Origin: Rhodobacter sp. | GTDB taxonomy: Bacteria; Pseudomonadota; Alphaproteobacteria; Rhodobacterales; Rhodobacteraceae | Length of the DNA: 64,000 bases | Direction: 5' to 3' | Assembly (NCBI GenBank): GCA_027484985.1 | Contig: JAIXRW010000042.1 | Coordinates: 42,242-106,241, forward strand | Shown here: positions 52,288-61,749 of the stretch, piece by piece | Numbering within the stretch: position 1 is the first letter of the stretch | Layout of the letters: each line of letters begins with the position of its first letter | Program-made: the position numbers and the translations under genes | The notes under the pieces: model-generated | The model's database searches: none | Seen by the model: only the letters and a program-made list of their open reading frames with translations | Told to the model about the DNA's origin: nothing

Positions 52288-52383
52288 GAGTATTTGGGCC
52301 AAGGTGAAGTCGGCCTGCTTTCATACTCGTCCAAATATCCCGGGGGGAATCGGCCAGCGGCCGATCGGGGGGCTGGCCCCCCG
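52288..52383. repeat. Mosaic intergenic element, copy 9 (inverted pair)
   Basis: A forward motif (52288-52309) and a reverse motif (52318-52340) face each other. They are followed by the cruciform ATCGGCC-AGC-GGCCGAT (52349-52365) and a 7-bp hairpin CGGGGGG/CCCCCCG with loop CTGG (52366-52383). It separates the convergent nucleoside hydrolase and phoR genes. Confidence 0.85.
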
Positions 52384-52407
52384 CGCCCGCGGCCAGGTTG
52401 GCGGCGC

Positions 52408-53442
52408 CTAGACTTCTGGCAGGACCACGGTGAAAACGGACCCCTGCCCCTTTTCGCTTTCGATCCGCATCCGCCCGCGATGACGGTTGACGATATGTTT
52501 GACGATGGCAAGGCCCAGACCGGTGCCGCCCTTTTCGCGCGAGCGGTGGCCATCGACGCGGTAGAAACGTTCGGTCAGGCGCGGGATGTGCTGGGGGTCG
52601 ATGCCTTCGCCGCTGTCGATCACATCGATCCGCAGTCCCGGCCCGCGCGGCAGGGATTCGCGCCCCAGATTGACGCTGACGCGCCCGCCTGCCCCGCCAT
52701 ATTTGATCGCGTTCTCGATCAGATTGGTCAGAACCTGGGTGATCTGGTCGGCATCGCCCGGAATTTCGAGCGGGCCGGTCAGGCCGGTGGCGGCGAGGGT
52801 GACGCCCTGCGCCTCGGCCATGGGGCGCAGGGTGGCCATGGCCGAGGCGACCAGCGCCGCAAGATCGACGCGTTCGGTCGGGCGGACACGCTCTTCGGAT
52901 TCCACCCGCGACAGGTGCAGCAGATCGCGGATCAGGCGGTTCATCCGTTCGGCCTCGCGCTCCATGATGGCGAGAAAGCGGTCACGGGCGGCGGGGTCGT
53001 CCCGCGCGGCCCCGCGCAGGGTTTCGATAAAGCCCAAAAGCGCCGTCAGGGGGGTGCGCAATTCGTGGCTGACATTGGCCACGAAATCGCGGCGCATCTG
53101 GCCCATCTGTTCGGCCTCGGTCACATCGACGAAGGTAAGCGCCGCGCCGAACTGCGCAAGTGGCGCCACGCTGACGCGAAAGGCAACGTCGAGCGTGGGG
53201 CCGGGAATGACGTGGCGCGCCTCGGCGCTGCGGCCTTCGGACAGGGCGCCGGCGATGGCCGATTGCAGGGCGGGCTGGCGCAGGGTGAGAAGATGGTGGC
53301 GCCCCTCGATCGCGCTGCCAAACAGCGCGGTGGCGGCGGCATTGGCCACAAGGATGCGTTCATCGGGCGCGATGACGATCATCGGCAGGGGCACGGCTGC
53401 GGCCATGGCGCGGATGATGGCGGTCTGGTCGGCGTCGGGCAT
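52408..53442 (-). CDS. phoR: PhoR-like sensor histidine kinase
   Basis: This 344-residue kinase starts with a PAS domain (about 1-100), then HisKA with the PhoR-type box FVANVSHELRTPLTALLGF, then an ATP-binding domain with NLIENAIKYG, DSGEGI and GTGLGLAIVKH. Unlike most PhoR proteins it has no visible membrane segment at the N terminus. No phoB, pst or phoU gene lies nearby, so the phosphate link rests on the kinase box alone. It is divergent from a small unknown gene. Confidence 0.85.
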   Translation of the reverse strand: MPDADQTAIIRAMAAAVPLPMIVIAPDERILVANAAATALFGSAIEGRHHLLTLRQPALQSAIAGALSEGRSAEARHVIPGPTLDVAFRVSVAPLAQFGAALTFVDVTEAEQMGQMRRDFVANVSHELRTPLTALLGFIETLRGAARDDPAARDRFLAIMEREAERMNRLIRDLLHLSRVESEERVRPTERVDLAALVASAMATLRPMAEAQGVTLAATGLTGPLEIPGDADQITQVLTNLIENAIKYGGAGGRVSVNLGRESLPRGPGLRIDVIDSGEGIDPQHIPRLTERFYRVDGHRSREKGGTGLGLAIVKHIVNRHRGRMRIESEKGQGSVFTVVLPEV

Positions 53443-53547
53443 GGCCGGCCCCTCACTTTCCCTTGGCTGCGACAGATCCCGTCATAGCGGGACCGCAACG
53501 CGCTGGCCAGAGCGGGGCAGAAGAATGGCGGGCTTGGCTTTGGCCAG

Positions 53548-53907
53548 ATGATGCGATACCGAACCATCTGGGAAAAGGGGCGCGCCCGGCGCGACGGATC
53601 GATGGATGAGGCGACAGGCGGCACGGTTCTTGTGATCGGCGGGGTATCCGGCCCCGACGGCGCGGCACGTCTGCCGCTGGCGCGGATCGATGCGGCGGTT
53701 CTGGCGCGGCTGGCGCCGGTGCAGGTGATCTGCGCCCTGTTCGATGCCAGCGCCGATGCGATGGCCGTGGCCGAGCGGCTGACCGAATGCGGCTGGAGCG
53801 GGCGGCTGACCGTGCTGGCCCCCGGCCTGCCCGACCGGCGCATGGTGCAGCGCGAATTGCAGGTGGTGGCCACGGGGATCACGGTCGAGGTGATCGCGGG
53901 CCATTGA
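53548..53907 (+). CDS. Small hypothetical protein next to phoR
   Basis: This frame encodes up to 119 residues, with a plausible core from MDEATGG onward (start at 53602) that predicts a small alpha/beta fold: TVLVIGG, VQVICALFDAS, RLTVLAPGLPDRRMVQREL, and ITVEVIAGH. The pattern of alternating hydrophobic strands and charged helices looks coding and resembles a degenerate Rossmann or receiver-like fold without its acidic site. No ribosome site marks either start. I do not recognise the family. It is divergent from phoR and convergent with iolB. Confidence 0.6.
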   Translation: MMRYRTIWEKGRARRDGSMDEATGGTVLVIGGVSGPDGAARLPLARIDAAVLARLAPVQVICALFDASADAMAVAERLTECGWSGRLTVLAPGLPDRRMVQRELQVVATGITVEVIAGH

Positions 53908-53915
53908 AGGCCGCG

Positions 53916-54731
53916 TCAGGCCTGCGGGTTGTCGCGGCGGTAGATCCAGTCATGGTCGGGGTCGTTCTGGAAGCGCCAGTTGCGGCGGGGGCCTGCCATG
54001 ACGTTAAGGTAATAGGCGTCATAACCATAGGGCGCGCCGCAGGGGTGGTGGCCACGAGGCACCAGCGTCACGTCATGGTTCTTTGCGGCCATGGTTTCGT
54101 CGAGCGACCCGTCCTCGGTATAGACGCGCTGGATGACAAAGCCCTGCGCGGGATTGGTGCGCATGTAATAGGTTTCTTCCAGATAGGTCATGCGCGGGAA
54201 ATCGTCTTCGTCATGGCGGTGGCTGGGATAGCTTGACCAATTGCCTTGGGGGGTGAAGACCTCGGTCACCAGCAGGCTGTCGGCCACGTCGCGGGCCTCC
54301 ATGGCGATGTTGTTGATGTAGCGGGTATTGGCGCCCGTGCCCCGCGGTGTGAGTTCGATGCCTCCGGGGCCGAGTTTCTGCAACGGATAATTGCCCTTGC
54401 CCGGCGCGGTGCAGATGGCGAGCGTGCAGGGCGTGGTGGCCACCACGGACCAGTCGGAGCCGTTCGGAACATAGAGGCAATGGGGCGGCGTGCGTTCGAA
54501 CACATCCATCCGGTCGCCCATTTCGCCCATATCCTGCCCGCCTGCGGTGATGCGGGCCTTGCCCTCGACAAGGACAAGAATCGCCTCGCGGTCGCCGGTG
54601 GCTTCCGCTGCCGACTGGCCGGGTTCGAGGCGATAAAGGCCAAAGCCGACATAGCCCCAGCCCGCGCTTTCGGGCGTGATGTCATGGACCTTGCCGTTGG
54701 TTCCAAGCGGTTTGCGCAGCAGGTCGGCCAT
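53916..54731 (-). CDS. iolB: 5-deoxy-glucuronate isomerase
   Basis: This 271-residue cupin enzyme converts 5-deoxy-glucuronate to 5-dehydro-2-deoxy-gluconate in myo-inositol breakdown. Family features include WGYVGFGLYRL near the start, SHRHDEDDFPRMTYLEETYY with the metal-binding histidines and glutamates, and VPRGHHPCGAPYGYDAYYLNVMAG. It is the last gene of iolC-D-E-B, separated from iolE by a mosaic element. Confidence 0.93.
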   Translation of the reverse strand: MADLLRKPLGTNGKVHDITPESAGWGYVGFGLYRLEPGQSAAEATGDREAILVLVEGKARITAGGQDMGEMGDRMDVFERTPPHCLYVPNGSDWSVVATTPCTLAICTAPGKGNYPLQKLGPGGIELTPRGTGANTRYINNIAMEARDVADSLLVTEVFTPQGNWSSYPSHRHDEDDFPRMTYLEETYYMRTNPAQGFVIQRVYTEDGSLDETMAAKNHDVTLVPRGHHPCGAPYGYDAYYLNVMAGPRRNWRFQNDPDHDWIYRRDNPQA

Positions 54732-54739
54732 GCCGTTCC

Positions 54740-54792
54740 CTTTCATCCTTGCGGAAATACTCCACGGGGGTGCGGGGGTGTGAAACCCCCGC
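54740..54792 (-). repeat. Mosaic intergenic element, copy 10, between iolE and iolB
   Basis: A reverse motif variant (54740-54762) is followed by an 8-bp hairpin GCGGGGGT/ACCCCCGC with loop GTGAA (54772-54792). On the transcribed strand the hairpin follows the iolE stop by about 10 bases and the motif ends nine bases before the iolB start. The arms equal those of the copy at 41943-41963. Confidence 0.82.
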
Positions 54793-54802
54793 TCCTGCCC
54801 AA

Positions 54803-55699
54803 TCAGATCAGCCCGACTTCTTTCGACAGGCGCTTCAGCGTGGCAAGGCCCAGCGTCTGGTACAAAAGCGGGTTGCGGATGGTGGGGTCCTGTTCGGCCT
54901 CGATCACGATCCAGCCGTCGTAGTGGTGGTCGGCAAGGATTTGCAGCAGGGGTTTGAAATCGACCCCGCCATCCTGATCGCCCGGAACGGTAAAGGCACC
55001 GGCGACGACGCCCTTGAGGAAGGACCAGCCGTCCTTGCGGACCTGTGCCACCACAGCGGGGCGGATGTTCTTGGCGTGGAAATGGCGGACGCGGGCGATG
55101 TGTTTTTTGAGGACTGCCACGGGGTCGCCGCCGCCAAAGGTGCAGTGGCCTGCATCGAACAGAAGGTGGGTGTGCGGGCCGGTGGCGGCCATGAAGGCGT
55201 CGATTTCCTCGGGGGATTCGACGATGGTGCCCATGTGGTGGTGATAGACCAGCGTGACGCCTTGGGTGGCGAGGTAGGCGGCAAATTCTTCGGTTTTCGC
55301 GCCGAAGGCTTTCATCTCGTCGGCGGTCAGGCGCGGGCGGTCGTTCACGGGCTTGCCCGCATCGCCGTGGATGGCGTTGCTGGTTTCGCAGACGATGCAG
55401 ACCTTGCAGCCATTGTGTTTCAGCTTGGCAAGGTGGGGTTGCACGGCGGCGATTTCATCCGCGACCGAGCGGGTGAGAAGCTCGGTCGAATACCAGCCCG
55501 AGATGAATTTCAGGCCGTATTCCGCCAGCAGGGCGCGCAGGGCTTCGGGATCATCCGGCCAGCGGTGGCCGTTTTCGATGCCGTCAAAGCCGATCTGGCG
55601 GCCCGCCTCGTCAAGGATGCGGGTGGTGGGGATATCGGCGCCGATGGAGCGGTCGTCGTCATTGGCCCAGGCGATGGGGTTGGTTCCGAAAAGGATCAT
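54803..55699 (-). CDS. iolE: Myo-inosose-2 dehydratase
   Basis: This 298-residue TIM-barrel enzyme dehydrates scyllo-inosose. It starts [16 protein letters not shown] and has the AP-endonuclease-2-like fold with [11 protein letters not shown] and the metal ligands in [15 protein letters not shown] and VIEAEQD. It lies 14 bases after iolD, within the operon. The upstream extension in frame reads into iolD and was excluded. Confidence 0.94.
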   Translation of the reverse strand: MILFGTNPIAWANDDDRSIGADIPTTRILDEAGRQIGFDGIENGHRWPDDPEALRALLAEYGLKFISGWYSTELLTRSVADEIAAVQPHLAKLKHNGCKVCIVCETSNAIHGDAGKPVNDRPRLTADEMKAFGAKTEEFAAYLATQGVTLVYHHHMGTIVESPEEIDAFMAATGPHTHLLFDAGHCTFGGGDPVAVLKKHIARVRHFHAKNIRPAVVAQVRKDGWSFLKGVVAGAFTVPGDQDGGVDFKPLLQILADHHYDGWIVIEAEQDPTIRNPLLYQTLGLATLKRLSKEVGLI

Positions 55700-55713
55700 G
55701 TTGTTTCTCAGCT

Positions 55714-57543
55714 TCAGTCGGCAAGCCGCTGTTTTTGTTTGGCAGATACGTAATTCTTGCGGGCCTCGTTCACCGCTGAACGGGTCGAGACCTCGGGCAC
55801 GCCGACCTCCCACCATGTGCCGCCGGCGGCGGTGCTGGGCGCGGGGTCTGTGTCGATGACGATGACGGTGGGGATGGCGGCGGATTTGGCATCGCGCAGG
55901 AGCGTTTCCAGTTCCGCGATGCTGGCGGCCTTGACCGCTTTCGCCCCCATCGAGCCCGCATGGGCGACGAAGTCGATATGGGACGGGTTCACGTGGTAGC
56001 TGTCATCCAGAAGGTTGTTGAAGGGCGCGCCGCCAGTGTGTTTTTGCAGGCGGTTGATGCAGCCGTAGCCGCGATTGTCGGTGATGACCACGGTGAAGGG
56101 CACGCCCATCATCACGGCGGTGGCGAGTTCGGAGTTCGCCATCATGTAGGAACCATCGCCCACCATGCAGATGACATCGGCCTGCGGGCGGGCCATCTTG
56201 ATGCCCAAAGCGCCCGCGATTTCGTAGCCCATGCAGGAAAAGCCGTATTCCATATGGTAGCCGCCCTGCGCGGCATCCCAGATTTTATGGAGTTCCCCCG
56301 GCATGGTGCCAGCGGCCCCCATGACGAGTGTTTGCGGCGTGGCGCTGCGCTGGACGGCACCGACGACCTGCATGTCGGTGGGAAGCTGGTTGCCGTTCGC
56401 GGGGGCGGCCTTGACGGCGGCCTTGGCAGTGGCCCAGTCAGATTTCAGCGCGGCATCGGGGGCGGTGTATTTGTGCGATTGCAGCGCCGCACCAAGGGCT
56501 TGCAGCGCGATCTTCGCGTCAGCGACCAAGGCGGAAGCGCCGTGCTTGGCGGCATCATAGGGTTGGACATTGACGGAAAGGATACGGCGGTTCGGGTTCT
56601 TGAACAGCGACCACGAGCCTGTGGTGAAATCCTGAAAGCGGGTGCCGAGGCCGATCACCAGATCGGCCGCTTCGCAGACGATATTGGCCGAGGATGCGCC
56701 CGTCACCCCCACGGGGCCGTAGTTCAGCGCGTGGTCATGCGGCAGGGCGGATTTGCCGGCCTGCGTTTCGACAACGGGGATGTTGTGGGCCGTGGCAAAG
56801 GCGGCAAGGTCGGCTTCGGCCTGTGAATAGATGACGCCGCCGCCTGCCACGATGACGGGGTTTTTCGCGGCCTTCAGTGCGGCGATGGCGGCTTGCAGTT
56901 CCGCCGCATCGGGTGCGGGGCGGCGGATGTGCCAGACCTTGGGCGTGAAGAAGGATTCGGGGTAATCGTAAGCTTCGGCCTGCACATCCTGACAGAAGGC
57001 CAGCGTGACGGGGCCACATTCGGCGGGGTCAGTCATCACCCGCAGGGTGCGCGGGAGGGCTGTCAGGATATGTTCGGGGCGCGTGATGCGGTCGAAATAG
57101 CGGCTGACGGGACGGAAACAATCATTGGCGCTGACCGTGCCATCGGCAAAGGATTCCACCTGTTGCAGCACCGGATCGGGGGCGCGGTTGGCGAAAACGT
57201 CACCCGGGATCAGGAGCACGGGCAAGCGGTTGACGTAAGCCAAGGCGGCGGCGGTGACGAGGTTGGTGGCGCCCGGCCCGATCGAGGTGGTGACGGCCAT
57301 GGCGCGGGTGCGCTTTTTCGCCTTGGCATAGGCGATGGCGGTATGGGCCATGGTCTGTTCGTTATGGCCGCGCCATGTCGGAAGGGTGTCTTTCACGCCA
57401 TGCAGCGCCTCGCCCAGACCGGCCACGTTGCCATGGCCGAAGATGGCCCAGACGCCTTCGATGAAACGTTCGCCTTCCGGTGTCATCTGCACCGAAAGCC
57501 ATTTGACCATGGCCTGGGCGGCGGTGAGGCGGATCGTCTTCAT
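55714..57543 (-). CDS. iolD: 3D-(3,5/4)-trihydroxycyclohexane-1,2-dione acylhydrolase
   Basis: This 609-residue thiamine-diphosphate enzyme opens the inositol-derived ring. The N-terminal domain has the catalytic-glutamate region and [18 protein letters not shown], and the C-terminal ThDP-binding motif begins [14 protein letters not shown]. It starts at [12 protein letters not shown], four bases inside the iolC stop (ATGA). Confidence 0.94.
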   Translation of the reverse strand: MKTIRLTAAQAMVKWLSVQMTPEGERFIEGVWAIFGHGNVAGLGEALHGVKDTLPTWRGHNEQTMAHTAIAYAKAKKRTRAMAVTTSIGPGATNLVTAAALAYVNRLPVLLIPGDVFANRAPDPVLQQVESFADGTVSANDCFRPVSRYFDRITRPEHILTALPRTLRVMTDPAECGPVTLAFCQDVQAEAYDYPESFFTPKVWHIRRPAPDAAELQAAIAALKAAKNPVIVAGGGVIYSQAEADLAAFATAHNIPVVETQAGKSALPHDHALNYGPVGVTGASSANIVCEAADLVIGLGTRFQDFTTGSWSLFKNPNRRILSVNVQPYDAAKHGASALVADAKIALQALGAALQSHKYTAPDAALKSDWATAKAAVKAAPANGNQLPTDMQVVGAVQRSATPQTLVMGAAGTMPGELHKIWDAAQGGYHMEYGFSCMGYEIAGALGIKMARPQADVICMVGDGSYMMANSELATAVMMGVPFTVVITDNRGYGCINRLQKHTGGAPFNNLLDDSYHVNPSHIDFVAHAGSMGAKAVKAASIAELETLLRDAKSAAIPTVIVIDTDPAPSTAAGGTWWEVGVPEVSTRSAVNEARKNYVSAKQKQRLAD

Positions 57544-59459
57544 GCTGCGGTTTCCTTTTGGGCGCGTGCCTTGTCCCACACTTGGCACAGGCGGCGGTAG
57601 CGTTCGGTCATCAGGGTGACGGCGGCGTCATCGGTCAGCGTGCCTGCGAGCCAGCCACGGGCGGCATCGGCAAAGATGGTGCGGCCGACGGCGAAACCTT
57701 TCACCAAGTCGTGCTTGGCGGCAAGGGAAAGCGAGGCGGCAAGCGCCTCTTCCGCCGCGTCGAGGCCGAGGACGACGACACCGCGCACATGCGGGTCATT
57801 GCGGGTGATGGTGGTGCAGGCGGCGGTGTAGGCGGCGTCAGATGCGAAGGGTTCAAGCTTCCACCAGTCGGGGTAGATGCCGAGGTCGTAGAAACGCTGG
57901 ATGACCTGTGCCGAGGTCTGGTCGTTGACGGGGGCGACCTTGGAGGGGATGATTTCCAGAAGCATTTCCAGACGGTTGCGGCGGCAGGCATGGAACAGGC
58001 GCAGCACGGTCTGTTCCTGTTCGGCCTTCATTTCGGCGCTGTCGTCGGGGTGGTAGAAGCACAGCACCTTGACCACATGTTCCAGCGGCCATTCCTGCAA
58101 GCCGCCGTAATCGGGGCCCAGTTCGGGTTCGAGGGTGAGCGGGCGCGAGCCCGGCCATTCGACGGGGCGGCCGATCCAGAGGCCGGTGCCTGCGGCGGCG
58201 TAAAGCGCATGGCGACCAAGGCGCGAGTCGCAGAGGATGCCGTAACCGGGCTGGCCGTTCTGCACGGCAAGGGCGGATTTCAGGCAGAGCTCCTTGAAGG
58301 CGCCGATCTTTTCGGGGGTGGCGCCGTCCATCTGTTCCAGTTGCATGCGGTGGTCAAAGGCAAAGACGCGCATGATGGACAGGTCTTTGTGGCGGTTGGT
58401 GGCCCAATGGACCTGTTCGAGATCGCGGTCCTTGCGCAGGGCTTTGGTGACAACGCCGCGCGAAAGGAAGAATTGCAGCTCTTCCCATGACGGATAGGCG
58501 GGGGTGCAGCCGTGGCGCGATACGGCGAAGGCCCCGCAGGCATTGGCGTATTTGAGGGCGGTGGGCCAAGGTTCGTCGTCGAGCCAGCCCTTGAGCAGGC
58601 CGGACATGAAGCCATCGCCCGCGCCCAGCACGTTGAACACCTCGATGGGGAAGCCGGGGCCGGATTGGCCATCATCGAGGCTGTCGGGGATGGGGCCGGT
58701 GAAGGCCGAGGCGCCCATGGGGCCGCGCTTGCACACGAGGGTGGCGTTACTGACGGCGCGGACGGCGCGGAGGGCTGCAATCGTGTCGGTGGTGCCGCCT
58801 GCAATGTGGAATTCCTCTTCCGTGCCGACGATCAGGTCGAAAAGGTGCAGGGTGGCTTGGAGTTTCGCGGTGACGGCGGCGGATTCGATGAAGCGGTTTT
58901 CGCCGTCGCCATGACCCGACAGGCCCCAGAGATTGGGGCGGTAGTCGATATCGAGCGCGGTTTGCGCGCCGTGCTTGCGGGCGAGGTTGAGGGCTTTCAT
59001 CACCGCAGCTTCGGTGCGGGTGTTCGACAGGTGCGTTCCGGTGGCAACCACCGCGCGGGCGCTTGCGATGAAGGATTCGTCGATATCATCTTCGCACAGC
59101 GCCATGTCGGCGCAGTTTTCGCGGTAGAAGATGAGGGGGAATTGCTTTTCGTCGCGGATGCCCAGAAGGACGAGGGCGGTGAGGCGTTCGGGGTCAGTGA
59201 TGACGCCGCGGGTATCGACACCTTCGCGGGCGAGTTCCTCGCGGATGAAGCGGCCCATATGTTCGTCGCCCACGCGGGTGATGAGCGCGGATTTGAGGCC
59301 AAGGCGGGCGGTGCCTGCGGCCATGTTGGTGGGGCTGCCGCCGATATATTTCTGGAACGAACCCATATCTTCCAGCCGCCCGCCCACCTGCGCGCCGTAA
59401 AGATCGACCGAGGAGCGGCCGATGGTGATGACATCAAGCGTTTTGGCGGATTGGGTCAT
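57540..59459 (-). CDS. iolC: 5-dehydro-2-deoxygluconokinase fused to a DUF2090 aldolase-like domain
   Basis: This 639-residue protein is a fusion. Residues 1-325 are a PfkB-family sugar kinase (IGRSSVDLYGAQVGG, GGSPTNMA, and the ATP-site GAGDGFMSGLLKG). Residues from about 340 to the end are a DUF2090 domain starting FAFDHRMQLEQMDG, related to class II-like aldolases. The fusion could phosphorylate 5-dehydro-2-deoxygluconate and then cleave the product to dihydroxyacetone phosphate and malonate semialdehyde, which would explain the absence of iolJ from the operon. The second activity is inference. It is the first gene of the structural operon, 45 bases after an operator palindrome. Confidence 0.92.
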   Translation of the reverse strand: MTQSAKTLDVITIGRSSVDLYGAQVGGRLEDMGSFQKYIGGSPTNMAAGTARLGLKSALITRVGDEHMGRFIREELAREGVDTRGVITDPERLTALVLLGIRDEKQFPLIFYRENCADMALCEDDIDESFIASARAVVATGTHLSNTRTEAAVMKALNLARKHGAQTALDIDYRPNLWGLSGHGDGENRFIESAAVTAKLQATLHLFDLIVGTEEEFHIAGGTTDTIAALRAVRAVSNATLVCKRGPMGASAFTGPIPDSLDDGQSGPGFPIEVFNVLGAGDGFMSGLLKGWLDDEPWPTALKYANACGAFAVSRHGCTPAYPSWEELQFFLSRGVVTKALRKDRDLEQVHWATNRHKDLSIMRVFAFDHRMQLEQMDGATPEKIGAFKELCLKSALAVQNGQPGYGILCDSRLGRHALYAAAGTGLWIGRPVEWPGSRPLTLEPELGPDYGGLQEWPLEHVVKVLCFYHPDDSAEMKAEQEQTVLRLFHACRRNRLEMLLEIIPSKVAPVNDQTSAQVIQRFYDLGIYPDWWKLEPFASDAAYTAACTTITRNDPHVRGVVVLGLDAAEEALAASLSLAAKHDLVKGFAVGRTIFADAARGWLAGTLTDDAAVTLMTERYRRLCQVWDKARAQKETAA

Positions 59460-59503
59460 TTAGCGGTTCCTGCGACAGCCGCGAGTCGGGCGCGGCACGA
59501 TTT

Positions 59504-59519
59504 TGGAACAAATATTCCA
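59504..59519. promoter_or_regulatory. Putative IolR operator upstream of iolC
   Basis: TGGAACAAATATTCCA has the palindromic arms TGGAAYA. The same sequence, with one central change, lies upstream of the RpiR-type regulator gene. A GGAA-N6-TTCC palindrome is the known type of IolR site in rhizobia. Confidence 0.8.
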
Positions 59520-59556
59520 TAGCACGCGGCAGGGAAAGCGAAAACTTGCGCCGCGG

Positions 59557-60387
59557 TCATTCGCGGGCCGAGCCGACGGCCACGGCAAGTGACAGCGCCA
59601 GCGCGATGGTGGCCGAAAGCGAACGGAAGGCGCCGAAATCGACCTCGGGGACGGTGATGGTCGCGGCGGCCGAACGGGCGAGCGGGCTGGTCACGCGGTC
59701 GGTCAGGCCGACGACGGCAAGGCCACGGTCGCGGGCATCTTGTGCCAGCGTCAGGGTTTCTTCGGAATAGGGGGCGAAGGTGATGGCAAGCACCGCATCA
59801 CCGGGGCGGAGCGCAAAGCGGTGGTCAAGCTTGCCCACGCCATCATGCAGCATGGCGGGGACGGACATCTTTTCGAACACGTAAGCAAGGTAGGAGGCCA
59901 CGGGAAAGGCGCGGCGGAAGCCCACGACATGGACGGTTCCGGCGGCCGAGAGCAGGCGGACGGCTTCGGCAAGGGCGACTTCATCCACGGTTTTCGCAAG
60001 GGATTCGAGCGAAAGGCGCCCCGCTTCGACAAACTCGGCCAAAAGCGCGGTCGGGCTGCCCGCGCCGCCCTGTTTGAGGTTCTTGAGGCGGGTGGAATAG
60101 TCGGGCCAACCGGGGGCATAAGCCTCGCGGAAGAGTTTTTGCATTTCGGAAAAGCCGGAAAAGCCCATGATCTGGCAAAAGCGCATCAGGGCCGAGGGCG
60201 GCACATCGGCGCCTGCGGCCAGTTCGGCCACGGTGGACACGGCGATACGGTCGGAATGGGCGGCGATGTAGTCGGCGCATTGGCGCAGACGGCGCGGAAG
60301 ATCGGTGGTGACGGCGGCCAGGCGGTCGCGGAATTCATCGACCGAGGCGGGTGGTCGGGCGGAAGCGGTGAAAGTCTCGTCAGTCAT
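59557..60387 (-). CDS. iolR: RpiR/MurR-family regulator of inositol genes
   Basis: This 276-residue regulator has an N-terminal RpiR helix-turn-helix (about 15-90, with STVAELAAGADVPPSALMRFCQIMGFSGFSEMQK) and a C-terminal SIS sugar-phosphate domain (VHVVGFRRAFPVASYLAY, VLAITFAPYSEET). It sits upstream of iolC in the same direction, and identical palindromes precede both genes, so it probably represses itself and the iol operon until an inositol-derived intermediate binds. MTDETFT was chosen as start because AGGGCAGGG precedes it. The long in-frame extension covers the hairpin cluster and operator and is not coding. Confidence 0.88.
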   Translation of the reverse strand: MTDETFTASARPPASVDEFRDRLAAVTTDLPRRLRQCADYIAAHSDRIAVSTVAELAAGADVPPSALMRFCQIMGFSGFSEMQKLFREAYAPGWPDYSTRLKNLKQGGAGSPTALLAEFVEAGRLSLESLAKTVDEVALAEAVRLLSAAGTVHVVGFRRAFPVASYLAYVFEKMSVPAMLHDGVGKLDHRFALRPGDAVLAITFAPYSEETLTLAQDARDRGLAVVGLTDRVTSPLARSAAATITVPEVDFGAFRSLSATIALALSLAVAVGSARE

Positions 60388-60425
60388 GTCTGGCCCTGCC
60401 CTTTGTTTCGGGCAGGCTAGCGCGG

Positions 60426-60441
60426 TGGAACGAATATTCCA
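60426..60441. promoter_or_regulatory. Putative IolR operator upstream of iolR
   Basis: TGGAACGAATATTCCA differs from the iolC operator at one central base. It lies 39 bases before the iolR start. A half-site TGGAACG follows at about 60450. Confidence 0.8.
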
Positions 60442-60463
60442 ACTGAAAATGGAACGCGGCAAA

Positions 60464-60573
60464 GCGTTTCCTTGCGAAGGAAACGCGACGGTTTTTGACG
60501 CAAAAACCGGTCCCCACTGCGGGCGCGCGGAATTTGCGTCAAATTCCGGCGCGATTTCTGCGTCAGAAATCGC
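60464..60573. repeat. Cluster of four tandem short-loop hairpins
   Basis: Four perfect hairpins follow each other: GCGTTTCCTT/AAGGAAACGC loop GCG (60464-60486); CGGTTTTTG/CAAAAACCG loop ACG (60489-60509); CGGAATTTG/CAAATTCCG loop CGT (60528-60548); GCGATTTCTG/CAGAAATCGC loop CGT (60551-60573). The last overlaps the stop codon of the gamma carbonic anhydrase gene. Stem sequences differ from each other, but the design (9-10 bp, 3-base loop) is constant. T-runs are missing. Confidence 0.88.
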
Positions 60574-61090
60574 CTTCGGGGCGCAGGCCCTTGGCGAAGC
60601 GGCGGGCGTTGGCCTGATAGCCAAGGGCGGATTTCAGCAGGCGGTCGCGGGCGGCCTGATCGAGTTCGCGCACGACCTTGCCGGGGGCGCCCATGACCAG
60701 TGAGAAATCGGGGATTTCCTTGCCTTCCGTCACCAAGGCCCCTGCCCCGATCAGGCAGAAGCGGCCGATTTTGGCACCGTTCAGGATGGTGGCGCCCATG
60801 CCGATCAGCGAGCCTTCGCCGATGGTGCAGCCGTGCAGGATGGCTTTGTGGCCGATGGTGCAATTGGGGCCGATCACCATGGGATAGCCCATATCGGTGT
60901 GCAGCACGCAGGCTTCCTGCACATTCGCCCCCTGCCCCAGGGTGATGCGTTCGTTGTCACCGCGTAAGGTGGCGCCGAACCAGACCGAACTGTCTGCCGC
61001 CAGCGTGACCGCGCCGATGATGTTGGCATCGGGGGCGACCCATGCGCTGGGGGCGATGTCGGGGGTGAGGCCGTCGAGGGAATAGATCAT
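60563..61090 (-). CDS. Gamma carbonic anhydrase family protein
   Basis: This 175-residue protein is a left-handed parallel beta-helix of hexapeptide repeats. The three histidines that bind zinc in the active family are present in VLHTDMG, IGHKAIL and LHGC. It may hydrate CO2 or act as a PaaY/YrdA-like thioesterase or transferase. Its ATG overlaps the gmk stop by four bases, placing it in the yicC-gmk operon. Confidence 0.9.
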   Translation of the reverse strand: MIYSLDGLTPDIAPSAWVAPDANIIGAVTLAADSSVWFGATLRGDNERITLGQGANVQEACVLHTDMGYPMVIGPNCTIGHKAILHGCTIGEGSLIGMGATILNGAKIGRFCLIGAGALVTEGKEIPDFSLVMGAPGKVVRELDQAARDRLLKSALGYQANARRFAKGLRPEGDF

Positions 61091-61749
61091 CGGGCGGCAA
61101 ACTCGGCGTTCAGGGTGCGGACGAAATCGGACAGGCGGGGCTGGCGGTCGCGGCGCAGGCGTTCGGCGGTGAGGATGGTTTTGAGCGAGTCAAAGGTGGC
61201 GTCGAGGTCTTCGTTGACAAGGACGTAATCGTATTCGGCCCAATGGCTGATTTCGTCGCGGCTTTTGGCCATGCGGGTGGCGATCACCTCGGCGCTGTCT
61301 TGCCCGCGTGCGTGGAGGCGGCGGTCAAGTTCCGCGATCGAGGGGGGCAGGACGAAGATCGAGACCACATCGCGGCCGAGCGCCGAGTTGCGGATCTGCT
61401 GGCCGCCCTGCCAGTCGATATCGAACACGGTGTCGCGGCCTTCTTTCATGGCGGCCTCAACCGGGCCTTTGGGGGTGCCGTAGAAATTTCCGAACACCTC
61501 GGCATGTTCGAGCATTTCGCCGGCGGCGACCATGGATTCAAAATCGGGGCGCGCGCGGAAATAGTATTCGCGGCCATCGGCTTCGCCCGGGCGGGGGCTG
61601 CGGGTGGTGGCGCTGACGGAAAAGCGCATGGTCGGATCCCATGCCATGAGCATTTTGGTCAGGGTGGATTTGCCGGCCCCCGAGGGGGATGACAGGATGA
61701 GCAACAGGCCGCGGCGGGCGGGTGGCGGGGGGTTCGGGGCCATGGTCAT
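61087..61749 (-). CDS. gmk: Guanylate kinase
   Basis: This 220-residue kinase phosphorylates GMP to GDP. The P-loop [10 protein letters not shown] is at about residues 20-29, and the GMP-binding [19 protein letters not shown] follows. It overlaps yicC upstream (ATGA) and the gamma carbonic anhydrase gene downstream. Confidence 0.96.
   Translation of the reverse strand: MTMAPNPPPPARRGLLLILSSPSGAGKSTLTKMLMAWDPTMRFSVSATTRSPRPGEADGREYYFRARPDFESMVAAGEMLEHAEVFGNFYGTPKGPVEAAMKEGRDTVFDIDWQGGQQIRNSALGRDVVSIFVLPPSIAELDRRLHARGQDSAEVIATRMAKSRDEISHWAEYDYVLVNEDLDATFDSLKTILTAERLRRDRQPRLSDFVRTLNAEFAAR

Noticed and set aside
59557..60624. N-terminally extended iolR of 355 residues
   Set aside because: The extension covers the operator and the four-hairpin cluster, and has no conserved residues. 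The helix-turn-helix domain starts after MTDETFT.
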